From Stenotrophomonas rhizophila (GTDB taxonomy: Bacteria; Pseudomonadota; Gammaproteobacteria; Xanthomonadales; Xanthomonadaceae), in contig NZ_JACWUO010000007.1 of the NCBI RefSeq assembly GCF_020857975.1, forward strand, positions 1-64,000: 64,000 bases of DNA. Reading direction: 5' to 3'. The notes below the pieces were generated by a model. The model did no database searches. It worked only from the letters and a program-made list of their open reading frames with translations, and had not been told where the DNA came from. Position 1 is the stretch's first letter, and each line of letters starts with the position of its first letter. The position numbers and the translations under genes are program-made. Shown piece after piece: positions 25,676 through 35,378 of this stretch.

Positions 25676-27712
25676 TCAGAAGCGTGCGGTCATTCCCAGG
25701 AAGTAGCTGCGCCCGGCCACGAAGTAGTCGGTGGCGCCTTGTGCATAGAGTTTCTTGTCAGCCAGGTTGCTCACCCCGGCGCGCACCGTCAGCGCATTGT
25801 TGACCTGCCATGCGCCGGTCAGGTCATACAGCGTATAGGCCTTGATGAAGCTGCTGGCTACCCCGGCCTGCTTGCCGGTGTACTGCGCCGAGAGCGTGGC
25901 CGAAAACGCATCGACCGGGGTCCAGTCCAGCGACGAATAGCCGGAGAACTCGGGGGTGTCGATCAGGTTCTCGCCGGTGGTCAGGTTCCTGGCTTCCTTC
26001 ATCCAGGTCGCCGAGGTGCGCCAGCGCCACTGCTCGCCCAGGTTGAGGTTGAGGTTGCCTTCCATGCCGCTGGTGCGCGCGCGCTCGACGTTTTCCATGC
26101 GCGTCCACCAGTAGTCATGGAACTTGCCCAGCGGTTCGTACTCGATCTTGTTCCTGAAGTCGGTATGGAACCAGGTCAGCCCGGCATCGATGCGGCCGTT
26201 GTCGAAGTTGAAACCGATCTCGCGGTTGGTGCTGGTTTCCGGATCCAGGTCCGGATTGCCGGCCATGTAGCAGCCGCCGGTGACATAGCCCAACGGCCGC
26301 AGCGAACCGCAGCCGCGGCCGCCGGACTGGGTCGCCGCCGCAGCGGCGTTCTCGGTCAGGCTGGGCGCGCGGAAGCCCTTGGAAATGCCGCCGCGCAGGG
26401 TCCAGTGCGACGCCGGGTGGTAGACCAGGTAGGCACGCGGGCTGACATGGCTGCCGAACTGCTCATGGTGGTCCAGGCGCGCCCCCACGGTGAGGGCGAG
26501 CTTTTCATGCAGCTTCAGTTCGTCCTCGACGAACACCGCCCAGGTGTCCACTTCCAGGGTGGAGCCGTTGACCGGGTTGCCGGCGTAGTCGACCGGGGCC
26601 TGGCCGATGGTGTTGGTGTTGGTCAGCTGCTGGCGCTTCCACTGCCCGCCCACGCTCAGCTGGTGGTCCACCCACAGCGTGAACGGCGTGCCCAGGCTGC
26701 CTTCCAGGATCATGTCCCTGGCCTGCGAACGGCCGGTGGGGCCGATGTCGTTCTTGAACTCGGTCCAGTAGCCGGTGACCTTGGAGGTACCGAAGGACCA
26801 GTTGCCGTTGTGGCTCAGCGACAGGCTGGTGCGCTTGAGCTCGCTGGCCCCCCACGCACCGTCGCCTTGTTCTTCCAGCGAGGCGCTGGCATAGGCCTGC
26901 TGCACGCCATGGCCGGCCTCCAGCTGCAGGCTCTGCGCCGGGCTGATCTTCCAGTCCAGCAGCGCATCGACGTTGCGGTCCTTCTCGCCGCCGTAGGCGT
27001 TGCCGTACACGCCGCCATTGCTGCGGTCCGACTCGCGGTTGGTGTAGTTGGCGCCGATGCGCATGCCGATGTTCTCGGTCAGCGGGCCGGAGAGGTTGCT
27101 GCCGATCTGCTGGGTATCGCCGCGCTTGCCGTCCTGCGGGGAGGTGTAGCTGTGGGTGGCGCTGCCGCCCCAGGTGTCGCCGATGCGGCGGGTGATGATG
27201 TTGATCACCCCGCCCATCGCGTCCGAGCCGTACAGCGAGGACATCGGGCCACGCACCACTTCGATGCGCTCGATCTGGTCCGGCGCGATCCAGTTCAGGT
27301 CCTGGCGGCCCAGGTCGGGGCGGTAGTTGGTCGAGGCCGAGCTGCCCACGCGCTTGCCGTCGACCAGGATCAGGGTGTAGTTCGACGGCATGCCGCGCAG
27401 CTTGATCTTGGACTGTTCGCCGGCCGCGCTGAGGCCGCCGGTCACCCCGGGGATGCGGCTGAGCAGGGTGCCCAGGTCGTGCACCGGCTGGCGCTCGATG
27501 TCCTCGCGCGAGATCACGCTGATGCTGGCCGGCGCATCCTTGATCCATTGCTGGTTGCCCGAGGCGGTGACCACCACGGTGTCCAGTTCCTTGGCGGCGG
27601 CGGTGCCGGCGCCGTCGGCGCGGGCGATGCCGGGGCTGGCCAGCAGCAGGCACACGGCCAGGGCCAGCGGGGCGCGGACCAGCCGCGCGGGGGAGGGGGA
27701 GTAAGCAGACAT
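25676..27712 (-). CDS. TonB-dependent receptor, FepA/CirA-like siderophore receptor
   Basis: The 678-residue protein has a signal peptide ending ARADG, a TonB-box region (ELDTVVVTA), a plug with LGTLLSRIPGVTGG, IKLRGMPSNYTLILVDGKRV and VVRGPMSSLYGSDAMGGVIN, then a barrel that ends in GMTARF with the terminal Phe. The plug motifs match FepA/CirA-type catecholate siderophore receptors. GGAAGA six bases before the ATG at 27712 supports the start. A CGTTTACA-type site (27875-27889) lies upstream. No adjacent biosynthesis or inner-membrane uptake genes are in the window. Confidence 0.9.
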   Translation of the reverse strand: MSAYSPSPARLVRAPLALAVCLLLASPGIARADGAGTAAAKELDTVVVTASGNQQWIKDAPASISVISREDIERQPVHDLGTLLSRIPGVTGGLSAAGEQSKIKLRGMPSNYTLILVDGKRVGSSASTNYRPDLGRQDLNWIAPDQIERIEVVRGPMSSLYGSDAMGGVINIITRRIGDTWGGSATHSYTSPQDGKRGDTQQIGSNLSGPLTENIGMRIGANYTNRESDRSNGGVYGNAYGGEKDRNVDALLDWKISPAQSLQLEAGHGVQQAYASASLEEQGDGAWGASELKRTSLSLSHNGNWSFGTSKVTGYWTEFKNDIGPTGRSQARDMILEGSLGTPFTLWVDHQLSVGGQWKRQQLTNTNTIGQAPVDYAGNPVNGSTLEVDTWAVFVEDELKLHEKLALTVGARLDHHEQFGSHVSPRAYLVYHPASHWTLRGGISKGFRAPSLTENAAAAATQSGGRGCGSLRPLGYVTGGCYMAGNPDLDPETSTNREIGFNFDNGRIDAGLTWFHTDFRNKIEYEPLGKFHDYWWTRMENVERARTSGMEGNLNLNLGEQWRWRTSATWMKEARNLTTGENLIDTPEFSGYSSLDWTPVDAFSATLSAQYTGKQAGVASSFIKAYTLYDLTGAWQVNNALTVRAGVSNLADKKLYAQGATDYFVAGRSYFLGMTARF

Positions 27713-27874
27713 TGGGTCTTCCATGCAGGGGGAGCGGAATCCCCGGCCGGAAGCGGCCCGCGATGATGGCAATGCGGGGAGGCGACCTGGCCGGTGGAGC
27801 GGACTGCGCACGGAGCCGATCCGGCGCGTCTGGGTGGGTGGTGCGGAACGCGCCTGCCTGCCTGGGCAGCGGAA

Positions 27875-27889
27875 TGATAACCGTTTACA
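27875..27889. promoter_or_regulatory. operator-like site upstream of TonB receptor
   Basis: TGATAACCGTTTACA resembles the palindrome at 25271-25284 with one added base. It lies 163 bases from the receptor start codon. It also resembles part of a Fur box (AATGATAA), but the second half does not fit well. Iron regulation is expected for such a receptor, so either reading is possible. Confidence 0.4.
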
Positions 27890-28223
27890 AAATGAATGGG
27901 CAAAGGCCCGCCGGCCAAGGGCTGCGGCAGGTTGTCGCAATTGGCGGCATCGGAGTTGCCGATCGAATTTGCTGAATGGGGAGGAATTACCGAAGGACCC
28001 CTTCGCACCCGGCTTACATTTCGCCCCATAGACTGGACCGCATTTTTCGTCTCAGATACGTTGGAGAGTTCGTGGTTTCCGGTAGTGACAGACAGCAGCT
28101 GCGTGCCGGCCATGGCCCCGCACCGACAGGACACAGGCGCGCCACTGGGCGGGCCGGGATCTGGATGACCCCCTCCGCACCGGGCCTGGCCCGGATGGCC
28201 GGCCCCGTCCAGGACCGCCGCCG
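27890..28223. other. 330-base leader of mdoH
   Basis: No frame is convincing here, although one open frame runs into mdoH from upstream on the plus strand. No repeat or intrinsic terminator was seen. It must carry the mdoH promoter. Confidence 0.35.
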
Positions 28224-30125
28224 ATGAGCGGGCCGCCCGTCCCTACCGTCGCCGATGCCGGGCGCGCGGTCCTGCCGGCGCCCACGCCGATGCCGATGCC
28301 CGAGCAGTCCTTCGTCGAGGGCCGGCTGCAGGTGCCGCGGCAGCGCACGGCGCCGCGGATGATGGCGCTGCGCCGTTTCTACATCCTCGGCGGCACCGCG
28401 GCGATGACCATCGCCGCCACCATGATGATGTGGAAGGTGCTGGCGATGAACGGCATCAGCGTGCTGGAGGCCTGCCTGCTGGTGCTGTTCGTGGCCTTGT
28501 TCGCCTGGATCGCGCTGTCCTTCGCCGGCGCCGTGGCCGGGTTCCTCACCGCGGTGTTCGACCGCGGCTACAAGCTGGGCATCGACCCGGACCAGCCGCT
28601 GCCGGTGGTGCATACCCGCACCGCGCTGCTGATGCCGACCTACAACGAAGACCCGCGCCGGCTGCTGGCCGGCCTGCAGGCCATCTATGAGTCGGTGGCC
28701 GAGACCGGGCAGCTGCAGCAGTTCGACTTCTTCGTGCTCAGCGACACCCGCCGCGACGACATCGGGGCGGCCGAGGAGCAGGCCTTCGCCGCATTGTGCG
28801 ATGCGGTGGACGGGCATGGCCGGCTGTTCTACCGCCGGCGCGGCGACAACGGCGGGCGCAAGGCCGGCAACATCGCCGACTGGGTGCGCCGCTTCGGTGG
28901 CGCCTACCCGCAGATGCTGATCCTGGACGCCGACAGCCTGATGACCGGCGACACCATCGTGCGCCTGGTCGCGGGCATGGAACACAACCCCGACGTCGGG
29001 CTGATCCAGACCCTGCCGGCGGTGATCGGTGGGCGTACCCTGTTTGCCCGCATGCAGCAGTTCGGCGGGCGCGTGTATGGCCCGGTGATCGGCCGCGGCG
29101 TGGCCTGGTGGCACGGTGCGGAAAGCAATTACTGGGGCCACAACGCGATCATCCGCACCCAGGCCTTCGCCGAAAACGCCGGCCTGCCCGCGTTGCCGGG
29201 GCGGCAGCCGTTCGGCGGCCACGTACTCAGCCACGACTTCGTCGAGGCCGCGCTGATGCGCCGCGGCGGCTGGGCCACGCACATGGTGCCGTACCTGAAA
29301 GGCAGCTATGAAGAAGGCCCGCCGACCCTGACCGACATGCTGGTGCGCGACCGCCGCTGGTGCCAGGGCAACCTGCAGCACGCCAAGGTAGTGGCGTCCA
29401 AGGGCCTGCACTGGGTCAGCCGCATGCACATGATGATCGGCATCGGCCACTACTTCACCGCGCCGATGTGGGCGATGCTGATGCTGATCGGCATCGCCAT
29501 CCCGCTGTTCCAGGGCGGCATCGACTTCAACGAAGTGCTGCATCTCTCGCCCGGCGTGTACTGGCGCCACCAGGACGAAGAGAAGGTGATCCGCATGTTC
29601 GCCCTCACCATGGTGGTGCTGCTAACGCCCAAGGTGCTGGGCTACCTGGCCATGGTGCTGGACCGGGTGGAACGGCGCGGCTGCGGCGGCAGTTTCCGTG
29701 CGCTGGTATCGATGCTGCTGGAAACCCTGCTGGCCGCGCTGATGGCGCCGGTGGTGATGTACGTGCAGTCGCGCGGCGTGGCCGAAGTGCTGGCCGGCAA
29801 GGACTCCGGCTGGGATGCGCAGCAGCGCGACGATGGCGGCATTTCCTGGCCGGCGTTGATCCGTGGCTATGGCGGGCTGAGCGTGTTCGGCCTGTTCATG
29901 GGCGCGCTGGCCTATGCGGTGTCGCCGTCGCTGGCGGCCTGGATGGCGCCGGTAGTGATCGGCATGGTACTGGCGATCCCGGTGGTGGCGCTGACCTCGT
30001 CGCGCAGCGCCGGCACCTGGATGCACCGGCTGGGGCTGATGGAGATTCCCGAGGAAACCGCACCGCCCAAGGTGCTGGTGCGTGCCGCGCAGCTGCGCCA
30101 GGCCGCGGCCAGGCCGGCGGCCTAG
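28224..30125 (+). CDS. mdoH: glucan biosynthesis glucosyltransferase H
   Basis: The 633-residue inner-membrane enzyme polymerises osmoregulated periplasmic glucans from UDP-glucose. TM helices appear at about 50-75 and 85-110; a family-2 glycosyltransferase domain follows with [31 protein letters not shown] (DxD-type Asp) and the [10 protein letters not shown] motif, then four to five TM helices ([19 protein letters not shown]). It is shorter than the 847-residue E. coli protein because the N-terminal extension is reduced, as is normal in xanthomonads, where the gene is also known as hrpM. An esterase follows 65 bases on. The start at 28224 has AGGA nine bases upstream. Confidence 0.93.
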   Translation: MSGPPVPTVADAGRAVLPAPTPMPMPEQSFVEGRLQVPRQRTAPRMMALRRFYILGGTAAMTIAATMMMWKVLAMNGISVLEACLLVLFVALFAWIALSFAGAVAGFLTAVFDRGYKLGIDPDQPLPVVHTRTALLMPTYNEDPRRLLAGLQAIYESVAETGQLQQFDFFVLSDTRRDDIGAAEEQAFAALCDAVDGHGRLFYRRRGDNGGRKAGNIADWVRRFGGAYPQMLILDADSLMTGDTIVRLVAGMEHNPDVGLIQTLPAVIGGRTLFARMQQFGGRVYGPVIGRGVAWWHGAESNYWGHNAIIRTQAFAENAGLPALPGRQPFGGHVLSHDFVEAALMRRGGWATHMVPYLKGSYEEGPPTLTDMLVRDRRWCQGNLQHAKVVASKGLHWVSRMHMMIGIGHYFTAPMWAMLMLIGIAIPLFQGGIDFNEVLHLSPGVYWRHQDEEKVIRMFALTMVVLLTPKVLGYLAMVLDRVERRGCGGSFRALVSMLLETLLAALMAPVVMYVQSRGVAEVLAGKDSGWDAQQRDDGGISWPALIRGYGGLSVFGLFMGALAYAVSPSLAAWMAPVVIGMVLAIPVVALTSSRSAGTWMHRLGLMEIPEETAPPKVLVRAAQLRQAAARPAA

Positions 30126-30190
30126 TGAAGCGACGTGCGGCCATTGCCGGCCGCACGGTCCATAATGCGGCCTGACCTTGAGGAAGCCGC

Positions 30191-30859
30191 ATGATGCTCG
30201 ATACCGTGGTGAACGAAACCGGCGCCGGCCCGCAGTGGGCGGTGCTGTGGCTGCATGGCCTGGGCGCGGACGGGCATGACTTCGCGCCGATCGTGCCCGA
30301 GCTGCTGCGCCCGCACTGGCCGGCGATCCGCTTCGTGTTCCCGCATGCGCCGGTGCAGCCGATCACCATCAACAACGGCGTGCCGATGCGTGCCTGGTAC
30401 GACATCGTCAGCATGGATTTCCGATCGCGCGCCGATGCCGCCGGGGTCGACGCCTCGGTGCAGGCGCTGGATGCGTTGATCGCCGCGGAAATCGCGCGCG
30501 GGATTCCCGCCGAACGGATCCTGCTGGCCGGTTTCTCCCAGGGCGGGGCGGTGATCCTCAGCGCGGTGCTGCGCCGGACCGACCCGATCGGCGGTGTGAT
30601 CGCACTGTCGACCTACCTGCCCGATCCGGACAACGCCGCCGCCCGGCGCGCGCCCGACGGCATCCGTCCGCCGATCTTCATGGCCCATGGCGTGCAGGAC
30701 CCGGTGATTCCGCAGGCGATCGCCGCGCACACCGCCGAAACCTTGAAAGCGCTCGGCTTCCCGTTGGCCTGGTACAGCTACCCGATGGCCCACCAGGTCT
30801 GCGGCGAAGAACTGCAGGCCCTGGGCGACTGGCTCGACGCGCGTTTCCAGACGGCCTGA
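30191..30859 (+). CDS. carboxylesterase/phospholipase (alpha/beta hydrolase)
   Basis: The 222-residue protein has the oxyanion-loop motif LHGLGADGHDF (about residues 21-31), the nucleophile elbow GFSQGG, and a C-terminal AHQVCGEE with the catalytic His. This matches the YpfH/EstB-type carboxylesterase or lysophospholipase family. GAGGAAG four bases upstream of the ATG fixes the start (a second in-frame ATG follows). It is three bases from algZ, so it is probably cotranscribed with it. Confidence 0.9.
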   Translation: MMLDTVVNETGAGPQWAVLWLHGLGADGHDFAPIVPELLRPHWPAIRFVFPHAPVQPITINNGVPMRAWYDIVSMDFRSRADAAGVDASVQALDALIAAEIARGIPAERILLAGFSQGGAVILSAVLRRTDPIGGVIALSTYLPDPDNAAARRAPDGIRPPIFMAHGVQDPVIPQAIAAHTAETLKALGFPLAWYSYPMAHQVCGEELQALGDWLDARFQTA

Positions 30860-30862
30860 GCG

Positions 30863-31909
30863 ATGAACCTGCCGCGCCCGCTGCCCTGGTTGCCCGAGCT
30901 GTGCCGGCTGCCGCGGCTGGTGGCGATGCTGGGCCTGGCCGAGCTGGTGGTGGTGGTGGTGGCCCTGGCGCCCGATGGCAGCCGCCAGTGGCGCCTGGCC
31001 GACTTCGTCGCCGCCAGTGGCTTTGCGCTGTGGCTGGCGCTGGCGGTGACGGTGTGCCTGTGCCTGGCGCGCAATGCCTTGTCGCGCCTGCCCGAAGCGG
31101 TGGGCGGCGCGTTGGCGGTGCTGATGAGCGCGCTGATCGCCGCGCTCTGTGCCGGCATCGTGCACGCGCTGTACGCCGTGCTCGACACCGATGGGTTCGC
31201 CCAGCAGGTCGGCTTCTGGCGCTTCACCCTGGGCGGCGCCACCATGACCGCGCTGATCGTGGCGCTGGCGCTGCGCTACTTTTACGTCAGCGACCGCTGG
31301 AGCGCGCAGATCGTGGCCAATGCGCGCGCCCAGGCCGATGCGCTGCAGGCGCGGATCCGCCCGCATTTCCTGTTCAACAGCATGAACCTGATCGCCAGCC
31401 TGGTGCGCCGCGACCCGGTGGTGGCCGAGCGCGCGGTATTGGACCTGTCGGACCTGTTCCGCGCGGCGCTGGGCGCCGGCGAGGGCGATTCCACCCTGCA
31501 GGCCGAGTGCGAGCTGGCCGAACGCTATCTGTCGATCGAATCGCTGCGCCTGGGCGAACGCCTGCAAGTGCAATGGCAGCGCCAGGAGCCGTTGCCGTGG
31601 GCGTTGCCGATGCCGCGCCTGGTACTGCAGCCACTGGTGGAGAACGCGGTGCTGCACGGCATCTCGCGCCTGCCGGCCGGTGGCACCATCGTCATCGCGC
31701 TGTCCTGCGACGGTGCGCAGCTGCGCATCGGCGTGCGCAACCCGGCCCCGGATCCGGACGCACGCGCACTGCCGCTGGCCCAGGGCGCCGGCCATGCGCA
31801 ACGCAGCATCGCCCACCGCCTGGCATGGCGCTTCGGTCCGTCGGCGCGGATGACGGGGGCATGGAGCCAGGGCTACTATGCCTGCGACATCACGGTGCCG
31901 GTGCAGTGA
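30863..31909 (+). CDS. algZ: sensor histidine kinase, AlgZ/LytS type
   Basis: The 348-residue inner-membrane kinase has four hydrophobic helices in the first 140 residues, then the His_kinase domain with RIRPHFLFNSMNLIASLVRR (phospho-His near residue 168) and an ATPase domain with LVENAVLHGISRL and a modest GG stretch. It lacks the typical H-N-G box set of EnvZ-like kinases, as expected for LytS/AlgZ. It starts three bases after the esterase stop and is ten bases from algR. In Pseudomonas the algZ-algR pair controls alginate and type IV pili; here the output is unknown. Confidence 0.88.
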   Translation: MNLPRPLPWLPELCRLPRLVAMLGLAELVVVVVALAPDGSRQWRLADFVAASGFALWLALAVTVCLCLARNALSRLPEAVGGALAVLMSALIAALCAGIVHALYAVLDTDGFAQQVGFWRFTLGGATMTALIVALALRYFYVSDRWSAQIVANARAQADALQARIRPHFLFNSMNLIASLVRRDPVVAERAVLDLSDLFRAALGAGEGDSTLQAECELAERYLSIESLRLGERLQVQWQRQEPLPWALPMPRLVLQPLVENAVLHGISRLPAGGTIVIALSCDGAQLRIGVRNPAPDPDARALPLAQGAGHAQRSIAHRLAWRFGPSARMTGAWSQGYYACDITVPVQ

Positions 31910-31919
31910 GGAGTTCGCC

Positions 31920-32642
31920 TTGAAGGTAGTGATCGCCGACGACGAGCCGCTGGCGCGCGAGCGCCTGCGCAGCCTGTTGGCCGAACAGGACGGGGTCGAG
32001 GTGGTGGCCGAAGCCGAGAACGGCGAACAGGCTCTGCATGCCTGCGCCGAACTGCAACCGGACCTGGTACTGCTGGACATCGCCATGCCCGGCCTGGACG
32101 GGCTGGAAGCGGCACGCCACCTGGCCACCTTCGACCCGCGCCCGGCGGTGGTGTTCTGCACCGCCTACGACGCGCATGCGCTGTCGGCATTCGAGGCGGC
32201 CGCGATCGACTACCTGATGAAGCCGGTGCGCCCCGAGCGCCTGGCCGCCGCGCTGGAACGCGCGCGCACCTTCCTGGCCGGGCGCAGCGGGCAGCAGGGC
32301 GCGCCCAGCCAGCAGGCGCGCACCTTGTTGTGCGCGCGCCTGCGCGGCAGCCTGCGGCTGATCCCGATCGAGGACATCCACTACCTGCAGGCCGAAGAGA
32401 AATACGTGGTGGTGCACCACGCGCGCGGCGAAGACCTGATCGAGGAATCGCTGAAGTCGCTGGAGGAGGAGTTCATCGGCCGCTTCGTGCGCATCCACCG
32501 CAATTGCCTGGTGGCCCGCCACGAACTGGTGGAGCTGCGCCGCAACAGCGCCGGCCAGGTCCAGGCCGTGCTGCGCCATGGCAAGCAGCCGCTGGAAGTA
32601 AGCCGGCGCTGCGTGGCCAGCATCAAGCAGGACCTCCGGTAG
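31920..32642 (+). CDS. algR: LytTR response regulator AlgR
   Basis: The 240-residue protein has a receiver domain with IADDEPLARERL, phospho-acceptor D53 in LLDIAMPGLDG and the K of LMKPVRP, then a LytTR DNA-binding domain (about residues 145-235: IHYLQAEEKYVVVHHARGED, FVRIHRNCLVARHELVELRR). The start is TTG at 31920, fixed by GAGGAG six bases upstream; no ATG or GTG fits. Its stop TAG is inside a GTAG palindrome that begins at 32638. The gene order algZ-algR-hemC is the same as in Pseudomonas. Confidence 0.9.
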   Translation: MKVVIADDEPLARERLRSLLAEQDGVEVVAEAENGEQALHACAELQPDLVLLDIAMPGLDGLEAARHLATFDPRPAVVFCTAYDAHALSAFEAAAIDYLMKPVRPERLAAALERARTFLAGRSGQQGAPSQQARTLLCARLRGSLRLIPIEDIHYLQAEEKYVVVHHARGEDLIEESLKSLEEEFIGRFVRIHRNCLVARHELVELRRNSAGQVQAVLRHGKQPLEVSRRCVASIKQDLR

Positions 32643-32664
32643 GTATCGACCGTCGGTCGATACG
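32638..32664. repeat. GTAG palindrome (SMAG-like) at the algR end
   Basis: GGTAG is followed by GTATCGACC-GTC-GGTCGATAC, a nine-bp perfect stem. The TAG of the GTAG is the algR stop codon. Elements of this form are known as SMAG/REP sequences in Stenotrophomonas. This one could fold in mRNA and help end or stabilise the algR message. Confidence 0.65.
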
Positions 32665-32733
32665 CGCCACTCGATACGCCGCCATGACCGGCCGGCGTTG
32701 GTCGATCCACCATGATGGGCCGATAATGGGCCC

Positions 32734-33645
32734 ATGAAGATCCTGCGCATCGCCACCCGAAAGAGCCCGCTTGCCCTGTGGCAGAGCGAACACGTCGCCG
32801 ACCGCCTGCGCCAGGCGCATCCGGGGCTGGAGGTGGTGCTGGTGCCGATGAGCACCCGCGGCGACGAGGTGCTGGACCGGTCGCTGGCCGCGATCGGCGG
32901 CAAGGGCCTGTTCCTGAAGGAACTGGAGCTGGCCATGCTGCGCGGCGAGGCGGACTGCGCGGTGCACTCGCTCAAGGACGTGCCGATGGAGCTGGACGCC
33001 CCGTTCGTGCTGCCGGCGATGCTGCCCCGGCACGACCCGGCCGATGGCTTCATTTCCAACCTGTACGCCTCGCTGGAGGCATTGCCGATCGGCGCGCGGG
33101 TGGGCACCTCCTCGCTGCGCCGGCAGGCGCAGCTGCGCGCGCTGCGCCCGGACCTGGCGCTGCTGGACCTGCGCGGCAATGTCAATACGCGCCTGGCCAA
33201 GCTCGACAACGGCGGCTATGACGCCATCGTGCTGGCCGTGGCCGGGCTGGAACGCTTGGGCCTGGGCGCGCGCATCGTGGCCAGGCTGGCCGCGCCGGCC
33301 TGGTTGCCGGCACCGGCGCAGGGCGCGGTGGCGGTGGAATGCAATGGCGCCGATGCGCAGGTGATGGCCCTGTTTGCCGCGCTCGACCACGCACGTACGC
33401 GCGCCTGCGTGGAAGCCGAGCGGGCGATGAACCGCGCGCTGCACGGCAGCTGCCACGTGCCGGTGGCCGGGTTCGCGCAGTGGGAAGGCGGGGACCTGTT
33501 CCTGCAGGGGCTGGTCGGCGGCGTGGCCGATGGGCGCATCGTGCGCGCCCAGGCACGCGGTCCTGGCAATGACCCGGATGCACTGGGCCAGCGCGTGGCG
33601 CAGGCCTTGCTGGATGGCGGTGCCGGCGAACTGCTCGCCGTTTGA
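32734..33645 (+). CDS. hemC: hydroxymethylbilane synthase
   Basis: The 303-residue cytosolic enzyme joins four porphobilinogen units into preuroporphyrinogen in haem synthesis. The N-terminus [49 protein letters not shown] and the GSCHVPVAG containing the dipyrromethane-binding Cys are all family marks. Length is typical. It lies 91 bases after algR, downstream of a GTAG repeat, so transcription may be shared or separate. Confidence 0.95.
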   Translation: MKILRIATRKSPLALWQSEHVADRLRQAHPGLEVVLVPMSTRGDEVLDRSLAAIGGKGLFLKELELAMLRGEADCAVHSLKDVPMELDAPFVLPAMLPRHDPADGFISNLYASLEALPIGARVGTSSLRRQAQLRALRPDLALLDLRGNVNTRLAKLDNGGYDAIVLAVAGLERLGLGARIVARLAAPAWLPAPAQGAVAVECNGADAQVMALFAALDHARTRACVEAERAMNRALHGSCHVPVAGFAQWEGGDLFLQGLVGGVADGRIVRAQARGPGNDPDALGQRVAQALLDGGAGELLAV

Positions 33646-33648
33646 GGT

Positions 33649-33777
33649 GTGCCGACCAACGGTCGGCACCTACCGTTGGGGTACCGACCGTGGGGGCGGT
33701 AGTGCCGGCCGCTGGCCGGCAACCTCATGAATCCTCGGCAGGATATGCCGGGTTGCCGGCCAGCGGCCGGCACTACC
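33649..33777. repeat. GTAG/SMAG repeat cluster
   Basis: First comes GTGCCGACC-AAC-GGTCGGCAC (33649-33669) followed by CTACC, a minus-strand GTAG unit. Then a pair of 27-bp inverted copies at 33698-33724 and 33751-33777, each a palindrome built on GGTAGTGCCGGCCGCTGG. The cluster separates the convergent hemC and DUF481 genes and likely acts as a bidirectional terminator. It ends three bases from the DUF481 stop codon. Confidence 0.8.
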
Positions 33778-33779
33778 CC

Positions 33780-34556
33780 TTATTTGAACTTGTAGACCAC
33801 GTTCATCGTGGTCAGGGTGTCGGTCTTGCGCTTGTCCTGGGCCACGTCGCTGTTGTAACGGGCCTGCCAGCCGGCCTTCAGCGCCAGGTGCTCGTTCATG
33901 CTCACCGACACGCCGAAATCGTTCTGGCCGAAGGTGTTGTACGAGCCCGATTCCACCAGCAGGGTGTTGACCAGGTCGGTGTTGGGGGTCAGCGAGTACT
34001 TGACGTCGAACAGGCCGCGGCCGATCAGGCCGGTGCGGGTGGCATCGTCCTCGGTGTTGTGGGTGCGGCGCACACCCGGGCCGATCTGCGCGTCCATGTA
34101 GAAGCGGTCGCCTTCCACCAGCCGGGTGCCGTAACCCAGACCGAACGAACTCTGGCGGTCGTAGGTGGCGAAATCGTCGCGCTCGTAACGCACCGTGGCG
34201 GTCAGCTGGCGGTGCTCGCCCAGCTGCAGCGCGCTGCCGGCGCTGCCGGTGTAGCGGTTGGCGGTGGTATCGGTGCGCTTGGTGACGGTGCCGTCGTCGC
34301 TGGTTTCGGTGTGCTCCGAACGCGAGCGCAGGCCGAACAGGTCCATGCTGTGCACCCAGTCGTCGTCGGTATAGCGCAGGCGCAGCCGGCCGTTGGCGCT
34401 TTCGGTGTTGCTGTTGCCGCGCGCCGAGGCGAAACCGAGTTCACCGCCGCTGCCGCTCCACGGCGAGGTCATCGCGGCCGGGTCGGTGGTGTCCTGCGCA
34501 AACGCCGCAGGGGCGCACAGCAGCAGGGAAGCAAGCAACGAGACGCGCAGGGACAT
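33780..34556 (-). CDS. DUF481 outer-membrane protein
   Basis: The 258-residue protein has a signal peptide (MSLRVSLLASLLLCAPAAFA) and a DUF481-type beta barrel, with alternating strands such as GELGFASARGNSNTESANGR and LRLRYTDDDWVHSMDLFGLR, and a C-terminal VVYKFK. The family (YdiY in E. coli) has an outer-membrane location and unclear role. GGAGA with a seven-base spacer fixes the ATG at 34556. Its 3' end abuts the GTAG cluster. Confidence 0.85.
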   Translation of the reverse strand: MSLRVSLLASLLLCAPAAFAQDTTDPAAMTSPWSGSGGELGFASARGNSNTESANGRLRLRYTDDDWVHSMDLFGLRSRSEHTETSDDGTVTKRTDTTANRYTGSAGSALQLGEHRQLTATVRYERDDFATYDRQSSFGLGYGTRLVEGDRFYMDAQIGPGVRRTHNTEDDATRTGLIGRGLFDVKYSLTPNTDLVNTLLVESGSYNTFGQNDFGVSVSMNEHLALKAGWQARYNSDVAQDKRKTDTLTTMNVVYKFK

Positions 34557-34674
34557 CAACGGTTCTCCGGATCGGGCGGTGGGGGTGGGCAACGCGTGAT
34601 GATACTTGATGCGTTCACGCGCATTTACCCGCGCCCGTCCCCGGCTTTAGCAGGGGTTCGGCCTGGTTCCCTGT

Positions 34675-35286
34675 TCAGGGAAGCGCCACCTGCAGCGCCG
34701 GATCGTCCAGCCGCGTATAGCCGACGGTGATCTGCAGGGCCTGGCCCCGGGTCTGTCCCTGGCGCTGGATCTGCACCGGCAGGCCCTGTGCGTTGACCCA
34801 GTACAGCAGCCCGTCCGGGGCGGCGGTGGCATGGTGCACGCGGTATTTCCGCGTGGCCTGGCCGCCGACGCGATCGGCGCCCAGGTCTTCGACCCGCAGC
34901 TGGGCCGGCGCCAGGTCCGGCGGCAGCGGGTTGCGCCATTGCGCCAGCAGGCCCGGCGGCACCGGGACCTGACGCACCTGCCCATCGTGCTGCAGGAAGA
35001 AGGTATCGCCGATGATGGTCTGCACGCCCTCGGGCGTGGTCAGCCGGTAGCGGTCCGGCGCCACGAAGTCCATCTGCGCCTCCACCCGGCGCGGGCCCTG
35101 CATGCGCAGGGTGGCGTGGAAGCTGCGCAGCTGGCCGAACCGCTGGCTGGCGCCCAGCACCGCCTGCACCGGGTCCACCGCGGCCGGCACGCTGCCCGAC
35201 GGCACGGCACCCGGGGCCGGCCCGGTGGCGCCGTCGCAGGCCGACAGCAGCAGGGACAGCAGGACGGCGGCGGGCAACAGGCGCAT
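34675..35286 (-). CDS. lipoprotein with LolA-like fold
   Basis: The 203-residue protein begins MRLLPAAVLLSLLLSACDG with a lipobox (LSAC, Cys at about residue 17), so it is a lipid-anchored envelope protein. After a Pro/Ala/Ser linker, the body has FHATLRMQGPRRVEAQMDFV and RYRLTTPEGVQTIIGDTFFL, half-barrel strands as in LolA or LppX-type proteins. The ligand is unknown. It is divergent from a WYL regulator (35379). Confidence 0.75.
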   Translation of the reverse strand: MRLLPAAVLLSLLLSACDGATGPAPGAVPSGSVPAAVDPVQAVLGASQRFGQLRSFHATLRMQGPRRVEAQMDFVAPDRYRLTTPEGVQTIIGDTFFLQHDGQVRQVPVPPGLLAQWRNPLPPDLAPAQLRVEDLGADRVGGQATRKYRVHHATAAPDGLLYWVNAQGLPVQIQRQGQTRGQALQITVGYTRLDDPALQVALP

Positions 35287-35378
35287 GACGGGTGGCAACC
35301 GGTGGGTTCGGGGCCTCACGATAGCCGAAGATGCGCCCGGGGCAGCCACAACGGCGGCGACTCGGACATAATCGGGTC

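Noticed and set aside
27871..27895. Fur box before the TonB receptor
   Set aside because: Only the left half fits GATAATGATAAT; the right half reads as CGTTTACA, which matches the palindrome at 25271 better.
30122..32161. 679-codon minus-strand frame
   Set aside because: It is antisense to the esterase, algZ and algR, with Arg/Gln/His-rich shadow sequence.
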